DNA of 64,000 nucleotides from Sporosarcina sp. FSL K6-1522 (GTDB lineage Bacteria > Bacillota > Bacilli > Bacillales_A > Planococcaceae). Location of the stretch: positions 1,710,501 to 1,774,500 of the forward strand of contig NZ_CP152019.1 of NCBI RefSeq assembly GCF_038622445.1, read 5' to 3'. Below are positions 9,301-18,369 of the stretch, one piece after another. Numbering within the stretch: position 1 is the stretch's first letter; every line of letters begins with the position of its first letter. The notes beneath the pieces were generated by a model that saw only the letters and a list, made by a program, of their open reading frames with translations, was not told where the DNA came from and did no database searches. The position numbers and the translations under genes are program-made.

Positions 9301-10334
9301 AGGATAAGCCGATTATGACAGAGGGGCAACAGAAGACAAAGGCTAGGAATCTATTCGTCATCAGTATACTAAGTTTGCTGATTGTTGTTGTATTCATCAT
9401 TAGTATGAATACGGGTTTCATTAAGTTGTCGCCCCTGGAAGTGCTTCGGACTTTGTTTGGATTCGGGACGGACAAGCAACAACTGATTCTGTTTGAATTT
9501 CGCTTGCCACGCATTATTATTTCAATCCTTGTCGGAATGGGGCTAGCGGTGTCAGGTTGCATATTACAAGGAATTTCCCGTAATGCTTTAGCTGATCCTG
9601 GCATCTTGGGTATTAATGCAGGAGCGGGGTTAGCGGTTATGTTATTCATCTCCTTTTTTCCGTCAACGACAGCTACGCCGGTCTTTTTACTGCCTATTTT
9701 AGCGTTTGCGGGTGCAGGGATTACGGCGATTATCATTTATACATTGGCTTATAAACGACATGTGGGGATTTCTCCCATGCGATTATTGCTGACAGGGGTG
9801 GCGGTTGCAGCTGGTATTAGTGCGGCCATGATTGTGTTAACACTTCGGCTCAGTCCTGAAAATTATCAATTTGTTGCAACTTGGCTTGCAGGGAGTATTT
9901 GGGGGTCCAATTGGAAGTTTGTATTGTCCTTGTTACCTTGGATTGTTGTACTACTCCCATTCGTCTTTTCGAAAGCGCGTGTTTTAAACGTACTTAATTT
10001 AGGGGATTTAACAGCTACTGGACTAGGTGCGTCGATTGAAAAAGAGAGGCGAGTATTACTTGCGGCGGCTGTGGGATTGGCCGGGGCCAGTGTCTCTGTC
10101 AGCGGTGGCATCGGTTTTGTCGGACTGATTGGGCCTCACTTGGCACGTCAGTTAGTTGGATCCAGACATCAATTTTTACTGCCGGCAGCGGCTTTGACAG
10201 GAGGACTGTTGGTGCTGATTGCGGATACAATTGGTCGTTGGATTTTACAACCATCGGAGATTCCAGCCGGGATTGTTGTTGCAGTGATTGGAGCACCGTA
10301 CTTCCTTTATTTATTGTCGCGTTTGAAGGATTAA
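9297..10334 (+). CDS. FecCD-family siderophore permease, subunit 2
   Basis: 345 residues and the partner of the preceding permease. FecCD motifs include FEFRLPRIIISILVGMGLA, the following LQGISRNALADPGILGINAGAG, and NLGDLTATGLGAS for contact with the ATPase. Near the end, GGIGFVGLIGPHLARQLVG is the conserved final-loop signature. Its ATG overlaps the upstream stop by four bases. Confidence 0.93.
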   Translation: MKDKPIMTEGQQKTKARNLFVISILSLLIVVVFIISMNTGFIKLSPLEVLRTLFGFGTDKQQLILFEFRLPRIIISILVGMGLAVSGCILQGISRNALADPGILGINAGAGLAVMLFISFFPSTTATPVFLLPILAFAGAGITAIIIYTLAYKRHVGISPMRLLLTGVAVAAGISAAMIVLTLRLSPENYQFVATWLAGSIWGSNWKFVLSLLPWIVVLLPFVFSKARVLNVLNLGDLTATGLGASIEKERRVLLAAAVGLAGASVSVSGGIGFVGLIGPHLARQLVGSRHQFLLPAAALTGGLLVLIADTIGRWILQPSEIPAGIVVAVIGAPYFLYLLSRLKD

Positions 10335-10376
10335 GTTAGTAAATTTTAAAATAATCAATACTAGGAGAATGAATCG

Positions 10377-11360
10377 ATGTTTACGAATAAAAAGAGAAAT
10401 ATAATGACAGCCAGTTTTCTAGCGCTTTCACTATCTTTAGCCGGGTGTGGTGACAATGGTGGAAGTGCTACACAGAATAAAGATGAGCAGTCGAAACCGG
10501 CAGCAGAAGAAGTTGCAACAGAGCGTACAGTAACGGATGCAATGGGACATGAAGTGACGATCCCTGCAAATCCACAACATATTATTGCATCCTATTTGGA
10601 GGATAACTTAGTCGCACTCGGTATTACACCTGTTGCACAGTGGTCTGTAAAAGATGGTGCGGGGACACAAGCTTATCTACAAGAGTATTTGAAAGATATA
10701 CCTACCATTCCGCACGATTTGCCCTTTGAAGTTGTGACGAGTTTTGCACCAGATTTACTTATTATGAACGCTGCAGAAGCAGTGGAAGGCTCTAAATATG
10801 AGCAATACGCTAAAATTGCACCCACTTATGTAGTGGAGGTAGAAAATAATAGTGATTGGCGCGACAAGCTATTAAAGGTAGGCGAGCTGTTGGGGGAAAC
10901 CGATAAAGCGCAACAAGTGTTAGATGACTATGAAATAAAGGCGGCAGAGTCGAGGGAAGTGATACAAAATGCGGTGGGGACTGAATCTGCAGCAGCCATT
11001 TGGCTTGTAAATAATAGCTTCTTTATCGTGAGTGACAATGTATCGAGCGGGGCTGTGTTATATGGTGATCTCGGTTTGACAACGCCTAATGTTGTGAAAG
11101 AGATTTCAAGTACTGCGACAGGCAATTGGTCAGCCATTTCGTTAGAGCGATTAGCTGAGCTTGATGCAGACCATATCTTTTTGATTAATAGTGATAAAGG
11201 GAATGGCGCAGAAATGTTACAAGACCCTGTGTGGAAAAACATACCTGCCGTGAAAAATGGCCATATTTATGAGTATGGAGCAGAAACAAGTTGGTTATAT
11301 TCAGGAGCAATTGCTAACACGCAAATTATGGAGGATGTAGTAGAATCCTTGACTAAATAA
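10377..11360 (+). CDS. Siderophore-binding lipoprotein (FhuD/FecB superfamily), receptor A
   Basis: A 327-residue class III substrate-binding protein. The signal peptide ends in LSLAGC, so the protein should be anchored outside the membrane by a lipidated cysteine. The mature N-terminus has RTVTDAMGHEVTIPANPQ, the usual opening beta strand of this superfamily, and YLEDNLVALGITPVAQW marks the first binding-lobe helix. AGGAG precedes the ATG. It directly follows the split permease pair, so it is the likely receptor for that channel. The N-terminal lobe resembles hydroxamate receptors, but the ligand is not provable here. Confidence 0.88.
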   Translation: MFTNKKRNIMTASFLALSLSLAGCGDNGGSATQNKDEQSKPAAEEVATERTVTDAMGHEVTIPANPQHIIASYLEDNLVALGITPVAQWSVKDGAGTQAYLQEYLKDIPTIPHDLPFEVVTSFAPDLLIMNAAEAVEGSKYEQYAKIAPTYVVEVENNSDWRDKLLKVGELLGETDKAQQVLDDYEIKAAESREVIQNAVGTESAAAIWLVNNSFFIVSDNVSSGAVLYGDLGLTTPNVVKEISSTATGNWSAISLERLAELDADHIFLINSDKGNGAEMLQDPVWKNIPAVKNGHIYEYGAETSWLYSGAIANTQIMEDVVESLTK

Positions 11361-11368
11361 AACAAGAT

Positions 11369-11396
11369 ACTAAGGAGGAGATATTCTCCTTAGTAA
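11369..11396 (+). terminator. Weak hairpin after receptor A
   Basis: ACTAAGGAG (11369-11377) pairs with CTCCTTAGT (11386-11394). No strong T-run follows, so it may be an attenuator or an mRNA-stability hairpin rather than a full terminator. Confidence 0.45.
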
Positions 11397-11433
11397 AATC
11401 GACATATTTGCATATATTTTTTTAACGCATCAT

Positions 11434-11454
11434 TGATAATGAGAATCGTTATTA
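11434..11454 (+). promoter_or_regulatory. Fur box upstream of receptor B
   Basis: The sequence TGATAAT-GAGAATC-GTTATTA is a close match to the overlapping Fur heptamer consensus. It lies 15 bp before the receptor B start and indicates a second iron-regulated transcription unit inside the locus. Confidence 0.85.
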
Positions 11455-11469
11455 ATTAGGAGGGTATTA

Positions 11470-12438
11470 ATGTTTAAGAACAAATCTCGACTGATCTTTA
11501 GTCTATTGCTCGTTATACTAGCTATCATGGTTGCTGCTTGTAGTAGTACTGGGAGTCAATCAGGTAGTGAAGGAGAAAAAAATGATACGGCCGAAAGTGA
11601 AGAGCTAGCAACAAGAATCGTTAAAACCATTCATGGTGATATTGAAATACCGGCAAACGCTGAAAGAATTGTAGTAGACGCTTATTTACCTACATTGCTT
11701 TTACTAGGAGAAAAACCTATTGGTGCAACAAAAACAGATCTTGAGAACGTTCATATTGTCGATTTAATCGATGGGATTGAAAGTACCGGAGAGAACTCTG
11801 TCGAGGCAATCATGAGTTTAAATCCAGATTTAATCATTAGTGCGGATGCTGAAAAAAGTACATTTGATAGTCTTTCAAAAATTGCTCCAACTGTAATTAT
11901 ACCTTACGAAACATATGGTGATGTTTACGAGGAAGTCAGTGCGATTGGAGAGATGCTTGGCAAGGAGAAAGAAGCAGAATCGTGGTTAACGACCTTTGAT
12001 GAGAAAATGAAACAACAACGTGAAAAAGTACAGAAAGTAATGGCTGAGGGAGAAACTGTTTCGATTTTCGGTGCGTTCGGGAAAGATTCGTATATCTATG
12101 GTGATGGTATTTATCGTGGTGGGCAGGCAATCTACAAACATCTTCAGTTAACTCCGCCAGAGCGTATCAAAAAGGAGTTAATAGATGCGGGAGAGACGTA
12201 CAAACAAATTTCCTTTGAAGTAATGAATGACTATGCCGGGGATTATATCTTTTTTGATGTATCGAATGGCGGCGAGTTAGACAAAGAGGATCCTGTTTGG
12301 GCCTCGATTGATGCGGTGAAGAATGATCATGTTTTCTACCTCGATCCGAAACGGTTTTGGCCATTCGATCCGATTGCTGTGTTAGCGCAAGCAGAAGAAG
12401 TCGCTGATATGCTCGTTGCTAAAAAGAGTGAAAAGTAA
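11470..12438 (+). CDS. Siderophore-binding lipoprotein, receptor B (paralogue family 1)
   Basis: A 322-residue lipoprotein with lipobox MVAAC. It has a FecB/FhuD-type two-lobe layout: IEIPANAERIVVDAYLPTLL opens the first lobe and GDGIYRGGQAIYKHLQL the second. AGGAGGG precedes the ATG. It is clearly paralogous to the receptors at 17388 and 18370. All three share an R-G-G/S-x-A-x-Y stretch in the second lobe and an acidic-proline DP(I/L) near the C-terminus (here FDPIAVLAQAEEVADML). The ligand is unknown. Confidence 0.87.
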   Translation: MFKNKSRLIFSLLLVILAIMVAACSSTGSQSGSEGEKNDTAESEELATRIVKTIHGDIEIPANAERIVVDAYLPTLLLLGEKPIGATKTDLENVHIVDLIDGIESTGENSVEAIMSLNPDLIISADAEKSTFDSLSKIAPTVIIPYETYGDVYEEVSAIGEMLGKEKEAESWLTTFDEKMKQQREKVQKVMAEGETVSIFGAFGKDSYIYGDGIYRGGQAIYKHLQLTPPERIKKELIDAGETYKQISFEVMNDYAGDYIFFDVSNGGELDKEDPVWASIDAVKNDHVFYLDPKRFWPFDPIAVLAQAEEVADMLVAKKSEK

Positions 12439-12511
12439 ACCTTCTGTAACCTTTCATTTCATTTAACTTGATTAAGCAAATATTTTTGTGTTGAAAGCGA
12501 AGCATGAGATA

Positions 12512-12558
12512 CGGAAGTATGTCACGCCCTGTCACACCGATTGCATACTTGCATTTTA
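12512..12558 (+). repeat. Partial copy of the dispersed hairpin element
   Basis: GAAGTATG and CATACTTG form an outer stem around a core reading GTCACGCCCTGTCAC. This resembles the core GTCACGTCCTGTGAC of the full element at 27171. The inner stem is no longer complementary and the downstream hairpin is missing, so the copy is probably decayed. Confidence 0.4.
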
Positions 12559-12625
12559 CAGGCACAAGCACAATTGATCAAAAGAAGGCGTTATAAAATG
12601 AGGGGATTTAGGAGCGTGGTACATA

Positions 12626-14341
12626 TTGTTAAAGCAATTTTTCTCTTACTACAAACCTTATAAAGGATTATTCATTTTAGATTTCTCTTGTGCAACAATC
12701 GCGGCATTATTAGAACTAGCCTTCCCATTAGCTGTCCATCGTGTCGTGGATGATTTATTGCCAAGCTCGAATTGGAATTGGATTTTATGGGGATGTATCT
12801 CATTACTGGGAATCTATATAATAAGCGCCTGTCTTCATTACGTCGTTACCTACTGGGGACATAAGTTGGGCATTAACATCGAGACCGATATGCGAAAACA
12901 GCTGTTTACGCATGTGCAGAAGCTAAGTTTCCGTTTTTTTGACAACAATAAAACGGGACATTTAGTGTCAAGAATGACGAACGACTTAATGGATATTGGG
13001 GAAATTGCTCACCATGGGCCTGAAGATCTGTTTATCGCGATTATGACGCTTGTCGGGGCATTTGCTTTAATGTTCTCGATCAATCCACAATTAGCCGTTC
13101 TGACCTTTATCATCGTGCCACTTATCGTTTATTTATCCTTGTATTTCGGTAAAAAAATGTCGCTAGCATTCAGTCGCTTTTTTGCAGATATTGCTGATTT
13201 TAATGCACGCGTAGAAAATAATGTGGGCGGTATGCGCGTCGTTCAAGCATTTGCCAATGAAGATCATGAAATTGCTCAATTTAATGACAATAATGCGCGT
13301 TTTCGTCAGTCGAAATTGGCAGCCTATCGGATTATGGCTTGGAATTCATCTATTAGCTATATTCTGATGAAAATCATCACGTTGTTTGTTCTGCTTTGTG
13401 GTACATGGTTTGTCATTAATAAACATATGACATACGGCGAATTTATGGCTTTTGTTCTGTTATCAAATGTATTTTTAGGGCCGATTCAAAAAATCAATTC
13501 TGTTATCGAAACGTATCCAAAAGGAATTGCCGGGTTCAAGCGTTATTTAGAGTTACTGGAGACAGCACCGGATGTAGCAGATGCGCCGGATGCATTTGAT
13601 GTCGGGCATTTGGAGGGGAACATCAAGTACCAAGGTGTGTCGTTTGGGTATGAAGGTAAAGAAAACGTGTTGGAAAATATTGATTTAACGATTCGTGCAG
13701 GTGAAACGGTTGCACTTGTAGGACCATCAGGTGCCGGGAAAACGACGATTTGTAGTCTGTTGCCTCGTTTTTATGATATTAGCAGTGGTTCATTATTCAT
13801 TGACGGGATTGAGACCCGAAAGATGACCTTAGAATCTCTGCGCTCTCAGATTGGAATTGTTCAGCAGGATGTATTTCTTTTTGATGGGACGATTCGAGAG
13901 AATATCGCTTATGGCAAATTAGGTGCTTCTGAAGAGGAAATATGGGCCGCTGCGCGAAGAGCGCAACTTGAAGAGATTATACTTGCGCAGTCAGCAGGCT
14001 TAGACACGTTAATCGGTGAGCGTGGTGTCAAATTGTCAGGTGGGCAAAAACAGCGGTTATCCATTGCACGTATGTTTCTGAAAAATCCTTCCATTCTTAT
14101 TTTGGATGAAGCGACATCCGCACTGGATACAGAAACGGAAGTAGCCATTCAGGAGGCTCTAACGGAATTATCGCAAGGACGAACAACACTTGTCATTGCT
14201 CATCGGTTAGCTACGATCAAAAATGCTGATCGTATTATAGTTGTAACAAAGGACGGTATTGCGGAACAAGGCAACCATGATGAGTTATTGGAGAAAAAAG
14301 GTGCTTATAGCAGGCTTCATGAGGCGCAATTTAGTGTTTAA
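12626..14341 (+). CDS. ABC exporter, fused membrane and ATPase domains
   Basis: 571 residues in the half-transporter layout of type IV ABC exporters: six predicted membrane helices in about the first 320 residues, then an ATPase domain with Walker A GPSGAGKTT, signature LSGGQKQRLSIARMFL and Walker B ILILDEATSALD. It should act as a homodimer, since no second half-transporter gene is nearby. The start is TTG at 12626 with TAGGAG upstream. Its place between siderophore receptors suggests siderophore export, or IrtAB-like import by an exporter fold. The sequence does not decide between these, and a general multidrug exporter is also possible. Confidence 0.88.
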   Translation: MLKQFFSYYKPYKGLFILDFSCATIAALLELAFPLAVHRVVDDLLPSSNWNWILWGCISLLGIYIISACLHYVVTYWGHKLGINIETDMRKQLFTHVQKLSFRFFDNNKTGHLVSRMTNDLMDIGEIAHHGPEDLFIAIMTLVGAFALMFSINPQLAVLTFIIVPLIVYLSLYFGKKMSLAFSRFFADIADFNARVENNVGGMRVVQAFANEDHEIAQFNDNNARFRQSKLAAYRIMAWNSSISYILMKIITLFVLLCGTWFVINKHMTYGEFMAFVLLSNVFLGPIQKINSVIETYPKGIAGFKRYLELLETAPDVADAPDAFDVGHLEGNIKYQGVSFGYEGKENVLENIDLTIRAGETVALVGPSGAGKTTICSLLPRFYDISSGSLFIDGIETRKMTLESLRSQIGIVQQDVFLFDGTIRENIAYGKLGASEEEIWAAARRAQLEEIILAQSAGLDTLIGERGVKLSGGQKQRLSIARMFLKNPSILILDEATSALDTETEVAIQEALTELSQGRTTLVIAHRLATIKNADRIIVVTKDGIAEQGNHDELLEKKGAYSRLHEAQFSV

Positions 14342-14391
14342 TAATGCAAGTCGATTTTACTAAATTAATGATGTAAAAGGAGAAAATGAAT

Positions 14392-15363
14392 ATGAAAAAG
14401 CTGTTATTTTTAGTGGTTGCTATGTTAGTTGTTTTAGCTGGGTGTGCGGAAAAAGGGAAAGTCGATAAAGAAGCGAAAGATAGTGACGCCGACGAGAAAA
14501 TTGAAATTACGCATGCCTTAGGTACAGCGACATTTGATAAGGCACCTGAACGTGTAGTTGTGCTGGAATGGAATTACGCGGAGGAAGTATTAGCGCTAGA
14601 TATACAACCAGTAGGTGTTGCAGATGTTGAAGGTTTTAAAAAGTGGGTAAAAATTGATAAGCAGCTCGGCGACGATGTTGTGGATGTTGGTACGCGACAA
14701 GAACCCAATTTGGAAGAAATCGCAAAGCTGAATCCGGATGTCATTATTACACTAGCAAATAATCATGGAAGCATACAGAAAGATTTAGAAAAAATCGCTC
14801 CGACGATTTTCTATGATACAACATCGAAAGAAGCGACGAAAGACTTGTATCAAACTGCCATGGATTCATTCAAAACGACTGCGAAATTATTGCAAAAAGA
14901 ACAAAAAGCTGATGAAGTGATTCAGCAACTGGAAGAGAAGTATTCTACAGTGAAGCAGGAAATTGTTAGCTTGAATTTGCCGACGAAAAAATTTCTCTTT
15001 ACGCAAGCCTATACGGTTAACCAAGCACCAACATTCCGTCTGTTTACGAAAAATTCCATGGTGAGTCATGTGCTAGAAAAAGTCGGATTTGAAAACACGA
15101 TTACGGACCATCTAGATGCAGATTGGGGCTTTATTGAAGCCAATATTGAAGGGGTTTCGAACTATCAAGATGCTCTTTTCATGCATGCCGTACAAGAAGA
15201 TGATCCCCTTTTTGACAATATGAAAAATAATAAAGTATGGAATGATTTAACGTTTGTGAAGGACAATCAACTCTATGATATTGGCGGCGATACTTGGACA
15301 TTTGGCGGGGTATTATCTGCTGAGACACTCGTAAATAATCTACTAAAAGCTATAAAAGAATGA
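14392..15363 (+). CDS. Siderophore-binding lipoprotein, receptor C (FecB/YfmC-like)
   Basis: 323 residues with lipobox LAGC. The first lobe contains LEWNYAEEVLALDIQPVGVA followed by VGTRQEPNLEEIAKLNPDVI, a pattern I associate with ferric-citrate-type receptors such as FecB/YfmC. The second lobe ends in DTWTFGGVLSAETLVNNLL. I choose the second ATG (14392) because AAAGGAG (14376-14382) is 9 bp upstream of it but only 3 bp from the first. It stands directly before the fused permease and overlaps its translation signal, so these two probably form a receptor/channel pair. Confidence 0.87.
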   Translation: MKKLLFLVVAMLVVLAGCAEKGKVDKEAKDSDADEKIEITHALGTATFDKAPERVVVLEWNYAEEVLALDIQPVGVADVEGFKKWVKIDKQLGDDVVDVGTRQEPNLEEIAKLNPDVIITLANNHGSIQKDLEKIAPTIFYDTTSKEATKDLYQTAMDSFKTTAKLLQKEQKADEVIQQLEEKYSTVKQEIVSLNLPTKKFLFTQAYTVNQAPTFRLFTKNSMVSHVLEKVGFENTITDHLDADWGFIEANIEGVSNYQDALFMHAVQEDDPLFDNMKNNKVWNDLTFVKDNQLYDIGGDTWTFGGVLSAETLVNNLLKAIKE

Positions 15364-15364
15364 T

Positions 15365-17359
15365 ATGGAAAATCGGATAGTAAAAAGGGGTTTATGGATT
15401 GTTGGAGGTATCTTGCTATTTTTACTACTTGCATCTGTTCATGTGAGTCAGGGGCAGTCGTCGCTAGGTTATGTTACCTTTTGGCAACAGCTTAGGCATG
15501 ACCCTCAGCAAATGAATTTTTTCTTATATTCGCGGTTGCCACGTTTGGTGATTGGTTGCATAGCTGGAGCGGCGCTGGCTGTTGCTGGGATGATCATGCA
15601 ATCCATCACTAAAAATCCCTTAGCGAGTGCAAGTACATTAGGAATCCATGCAGGTGCTTACTTTTTTGTCGTCGTGTGGGCGATCTTCTTTCCGAAAATG
15701 AGTGGGGATTTCCCTTTACTCATCGCTTTCGGTGGGGGACTTGCAGCTGCATTCCTTGTTTGGGGACTTGTTGGGAGAGCGCTGGATCCTGTTCGCGTAG
15801 CATTAACGGGCTTGATTGTCAGTATGCTGTTTTCATCTTTTACTGGAGCTTTGCAGTTATTTTTCGCCAATGAAGTAACGGGCTTATTCCTCTGGGGATC
15901 GGGCTCGTTATTGCAATTGGATTGGTCAGGCGTTCAATTTGCTTGGCCGTGGTTTACGGTGACGCTGATTGTGGCATTGCTAGTGAGTCGAAAATTAGAT
16001 GTCCTCTTGCTTGGCGACGAGACAGCGATAGGTCTTGGAGAGAAAGTTGGCGGGATTAAAGTATTGGGCTGGATCATCGCTATTTTCTTGGCTTCCATAA
16101 CGGTGGCTGTCGTTGGGCCGATTGGTTTTGTGGGCATTATCGCGCCACATATTGTGCGGTTATTAGGATTCAGACTGCATTATTCGATGATTCTGGGCAA
16201 TATTGTCATTGGGGCTATGTTATTAATCGGTGCCGATGTGCTCGTGCGTTTCATCACGCAAACACAGGAATTACCAGTCGGTGCCATGACGGCGATCATC
16301 GGAGGTCCTTTGCTCATCTATTTAGCCATTAAAATGAGTAAAGGCAAAAAAGAACAAGCGTCTGCTTTGGGTGGGCATGACTTTTTCCCGCGCAAATGGC
16401 CGGTCGTTCTGTGTATAGCCGCGTTGGCGTTTCTTGTGCTATTTGTCAGTGTGCTATTTGGTGGCACAGCATTTACCCCAGTGAATGAGATTGTTCAGGA
16501 ATTAGCACATAACGTATATGTATGGGATTTTCGTGTCCCTCGTATAGTCGTTAGCTTTTTGGTAGGGATGCTCATGGCCGCAGGTGGAATGATTTTACAA
16601 GCTGTATTGCGCAATCCGTTAGCCGATGCCTCTGTTTTAGGTGTTACGTCAGGTGCTGGGATGTTTGCGATGATTCTCTTAATACTATTTCCGGGAATCC
16701 CCTTCTATTTCATTCCTGTAGGTGCATTTGTTGGCGCGATGTTGGCAATGGCGGTGATATTATTATTCAGTTTCCGCAGTGGTTTTCAACCGATTATGCT
16801 GGTATTGATGGGGGTATCTATTTCTGCAATAGGCTCAGCCATTATTCAAATCATTGTCGTGAAATCAAAGTTGAATATTACACAGGCCTTAACGTGGCTG
16901 TCAGGTAGTACATATGGGAGCTCTTGGGAGCATGTGTTGCTTGCTGCATGTGCTGTCGTTTTATTTTTCCCGGTGATTTATTACTTCTCAAGAACGTTTG
17001 ATGTACTGTTATTCGGGGATGAATTGGCGACGGGTATTGGTTTGAAAACGCAGAAAGTACGCTTGTACATGATTGTCTTGGGTGTCGCTTTATCCGCCAT
17101 TAGTGTGGCGATTGTAGGGACGATTGGTTTTATTGGACTGTTAGCGCCGCATGCAGCGAGAAGAATGGTTGGCATTAAGCATCAGCATATGTTTCCCATT
17201 ACGATTTTACTCGGTGGTATTTTACTAACAGTTGCCGATTTTCTTGGCCGTTATTTATTAGCACCTAATGATGTGCCTGCCGGCTTATTGGTTTCTCTTG
17301 TCGGGGCACCTTATTTACTTTATTTATTAAGAAAGACTGGAAAGACCGTTGCTAAATAG
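15365..17359 (+). CDS. Fused double FecCD permease (FhuB-like)
   Basis: 664 residues made of two FecCD permease domains in one chain. Domain 1 (about 1-325) shows YSRLPRLVIGCIAGAALAV and QSITKNPLASASTLGIHAGA. Domain 2 (about 345-664) repeats these as FRVPRIVVSFLVGMLMAAGG and LRNPLADASVLGVTSGAG. Each domain carries its own coupling motif (LGDETAIGLG; FGDELATGIG). The ATG lies one base after the upstream stop with no strong ribosome binding site, implying translational coupling. It is built like enterobacterial FhuB, whereas most Bacillota use two separate permease genes, as at 8245/9297. No dedicated ATPase gene is adjacent. Confidence 0.93.
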   Translation: MENRIVKRGLWIVGGILLFLLLASVHVSQGQSSLGYVTFWQQLRHDPQQMNFFLYSRLPRLVIGCIAGAALAVAGMIMQSITKNPLASASTLGIHAGAYFFVVVWAIFFPKMSGDFPLLIAFGGGLAAAFLVWGLVGRALDPVRVALTGLIVSMLFSSFTGALQLFFANEVTGLFLWGSGSLLQLDWSGVQFAWPWFTVTLIVALLVSRKLDVLLLGDETAIGLGEKVGGIKVLGWIIAIFLASITVAVVGPIGFVGIIAPHIVRLLGFRLHYSMILGNIVIGAMLLIGADVLVRFITQTQELPVGAMTAIIGGPLLIYLAIKMSKGKKEQASALGGHDFFPRKWPVVLCIAALAFLVLFVSVLFGGTAFTPVNEIVQELAHNVYVWDFRVPRIVVSFLVGMLMAAGGMILQAVLRNPLADASVLGVTSGAGMFAMILLILFPGIPFYFIPVGAFVGAMLAMAVILLFSFRSGFQPIMLVLMGVSISAIGSAIIQIIVVKSKLNITQALTWLSGSTYGSSWEHVLLAACAVVLFFPVIYYFSRTFDVLLFGDELATGIGLKTQKVRLYMIVLGVALSAISVAIVGTIGFIGLLAPHAARRMVGIKHQHMFPITILLGGILLTVADFLGRYLLAPNDVPAGLLVSLVGAPYLLYLLRKTGKTVAK

Positions 17360-17387
17360 TTGGGGACATTAAGGGAGATGAGTAGAA

Positions 17388-18350
17388 ATGCTACTGCAGT
17401 TCAAAGTGGTTACGAGGATGGCATTCGTGCTGTGTTTGATGTTCATAGTAGGTGCTTGTTCAGCTGAAAGTGACGAGCAAGAGAAACCGACAGATAAGGA
17501 AACAAGTAGTGAGACAACACGGGTGATATCTACAATAATGGGAGATGTTGAAGTACCTGCGCATCCTGAACGCGTTGTCGTCGATTGGCATCTTGGACAA
17601 GTGATGGCTGTGGGGCTTATGCCAGTAGGGGCACCATCGACTTTAACGGATTTTGGGGAATTTTTAAAGCCGCTCGTATCGGCTGAAGTAGAGGATATTG
17701 GTAAAGATGGTACGGTTTCATTGGAAAAGATATTGGAACTTGAACCAGATTTGATTATTACGTGGGATCAAGAAGCAGCTGAGAGCTATGCTAAAATCGC
17801 CCCTACAGTTGTGTATGACACATCGAATTATGACACCATTCATGAGGAAATTACGGCAATGGGCGATATTTTGAATAGACAAGAGGATGCGAAGAAATGG
17901 TTAGCTGAATTCGATGGGCGTGTAGCGGCTGCCAAAGAGAAGATTAAAGGTGTTATTCCAGAAGGGGCAACGGTTACGATTGCCGACTATACTTTCGAGA
18001 AAAATGTCATGATCATTGGTGATCAAGGAGAACGTGGCAGTAAAGCGGTTTATAAATTGTTAGGGCTCACGCCACCTGCACGCGTTCAGAGCGATATTAT
18101 CGATAAAAAAGAAGGACGTCTAGATGTCTCTTGGGAAACAGTCGGTGATTATATTGGCGAATATGTCATTACGATGAAGAATGAAGAAAGTGATGCACTG
18201 GATTTGCCAGCTACATGGACGACGTTAGATGCAGTAAAAAATGATCGCGTGTATGCATTTGATATTAAAAAGTATTTTAACTCAGATCCTCTATCAGCCC
18301 TGTATCAAGCGGAAGAAATTGCGGATGTATTGGTGAAAGGGAATCAATAA
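17388..18350 (+). CDS. Siderophore-binding lipoprotein, receptor D (paralogue family 1)
   Basis: 320 residues with lipobox IVGAC. It matches receptor B throughout: the opening strand VISTIMGDVEVPAHPERVVV, the second-lobe IGDQGERGSKAVYKLLGLTP, and the ending NSDPLSALYQAEEIADVL. A purine-rich GGGAGATGAG site precedes the ATG. It lies 28 bp after the fused permease and belongs to the same transcription unit. It probably diverged from receptor B or E by duplication to extend the ligand range. Confidence 0.87.
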   Translation: MLLQFKVVTRMAFVLCLMFIVGACSAESDEQEKPTDKETSSETTRVISTIMGDVEVPAHPERVVVDWHLGQVMAVGLMPVGAPSTLTDFGEFLKPLVSAEVEDIGKDGTVSLEKILELEPDLIITWDQEAAESYAKIAPTVVYDTSNYDTIHEEITAMGDILNRQEDAKKWLAEFDGRVAAAKEKIKGVIPEGATVTIADYTFEKNVMIIGDQGERGSKAVYKLLGLTPPARVQSDIIDKKEGRLDVSWETVGDYIGEYVITMKNEESDALDLPATWTTLDAVKNDRVYAFDIKKYFNSDPLSALYQAEEIADVLVKGNQ

Positions 18351-18369
18351 TCACTAGAGGAGATAGCGA

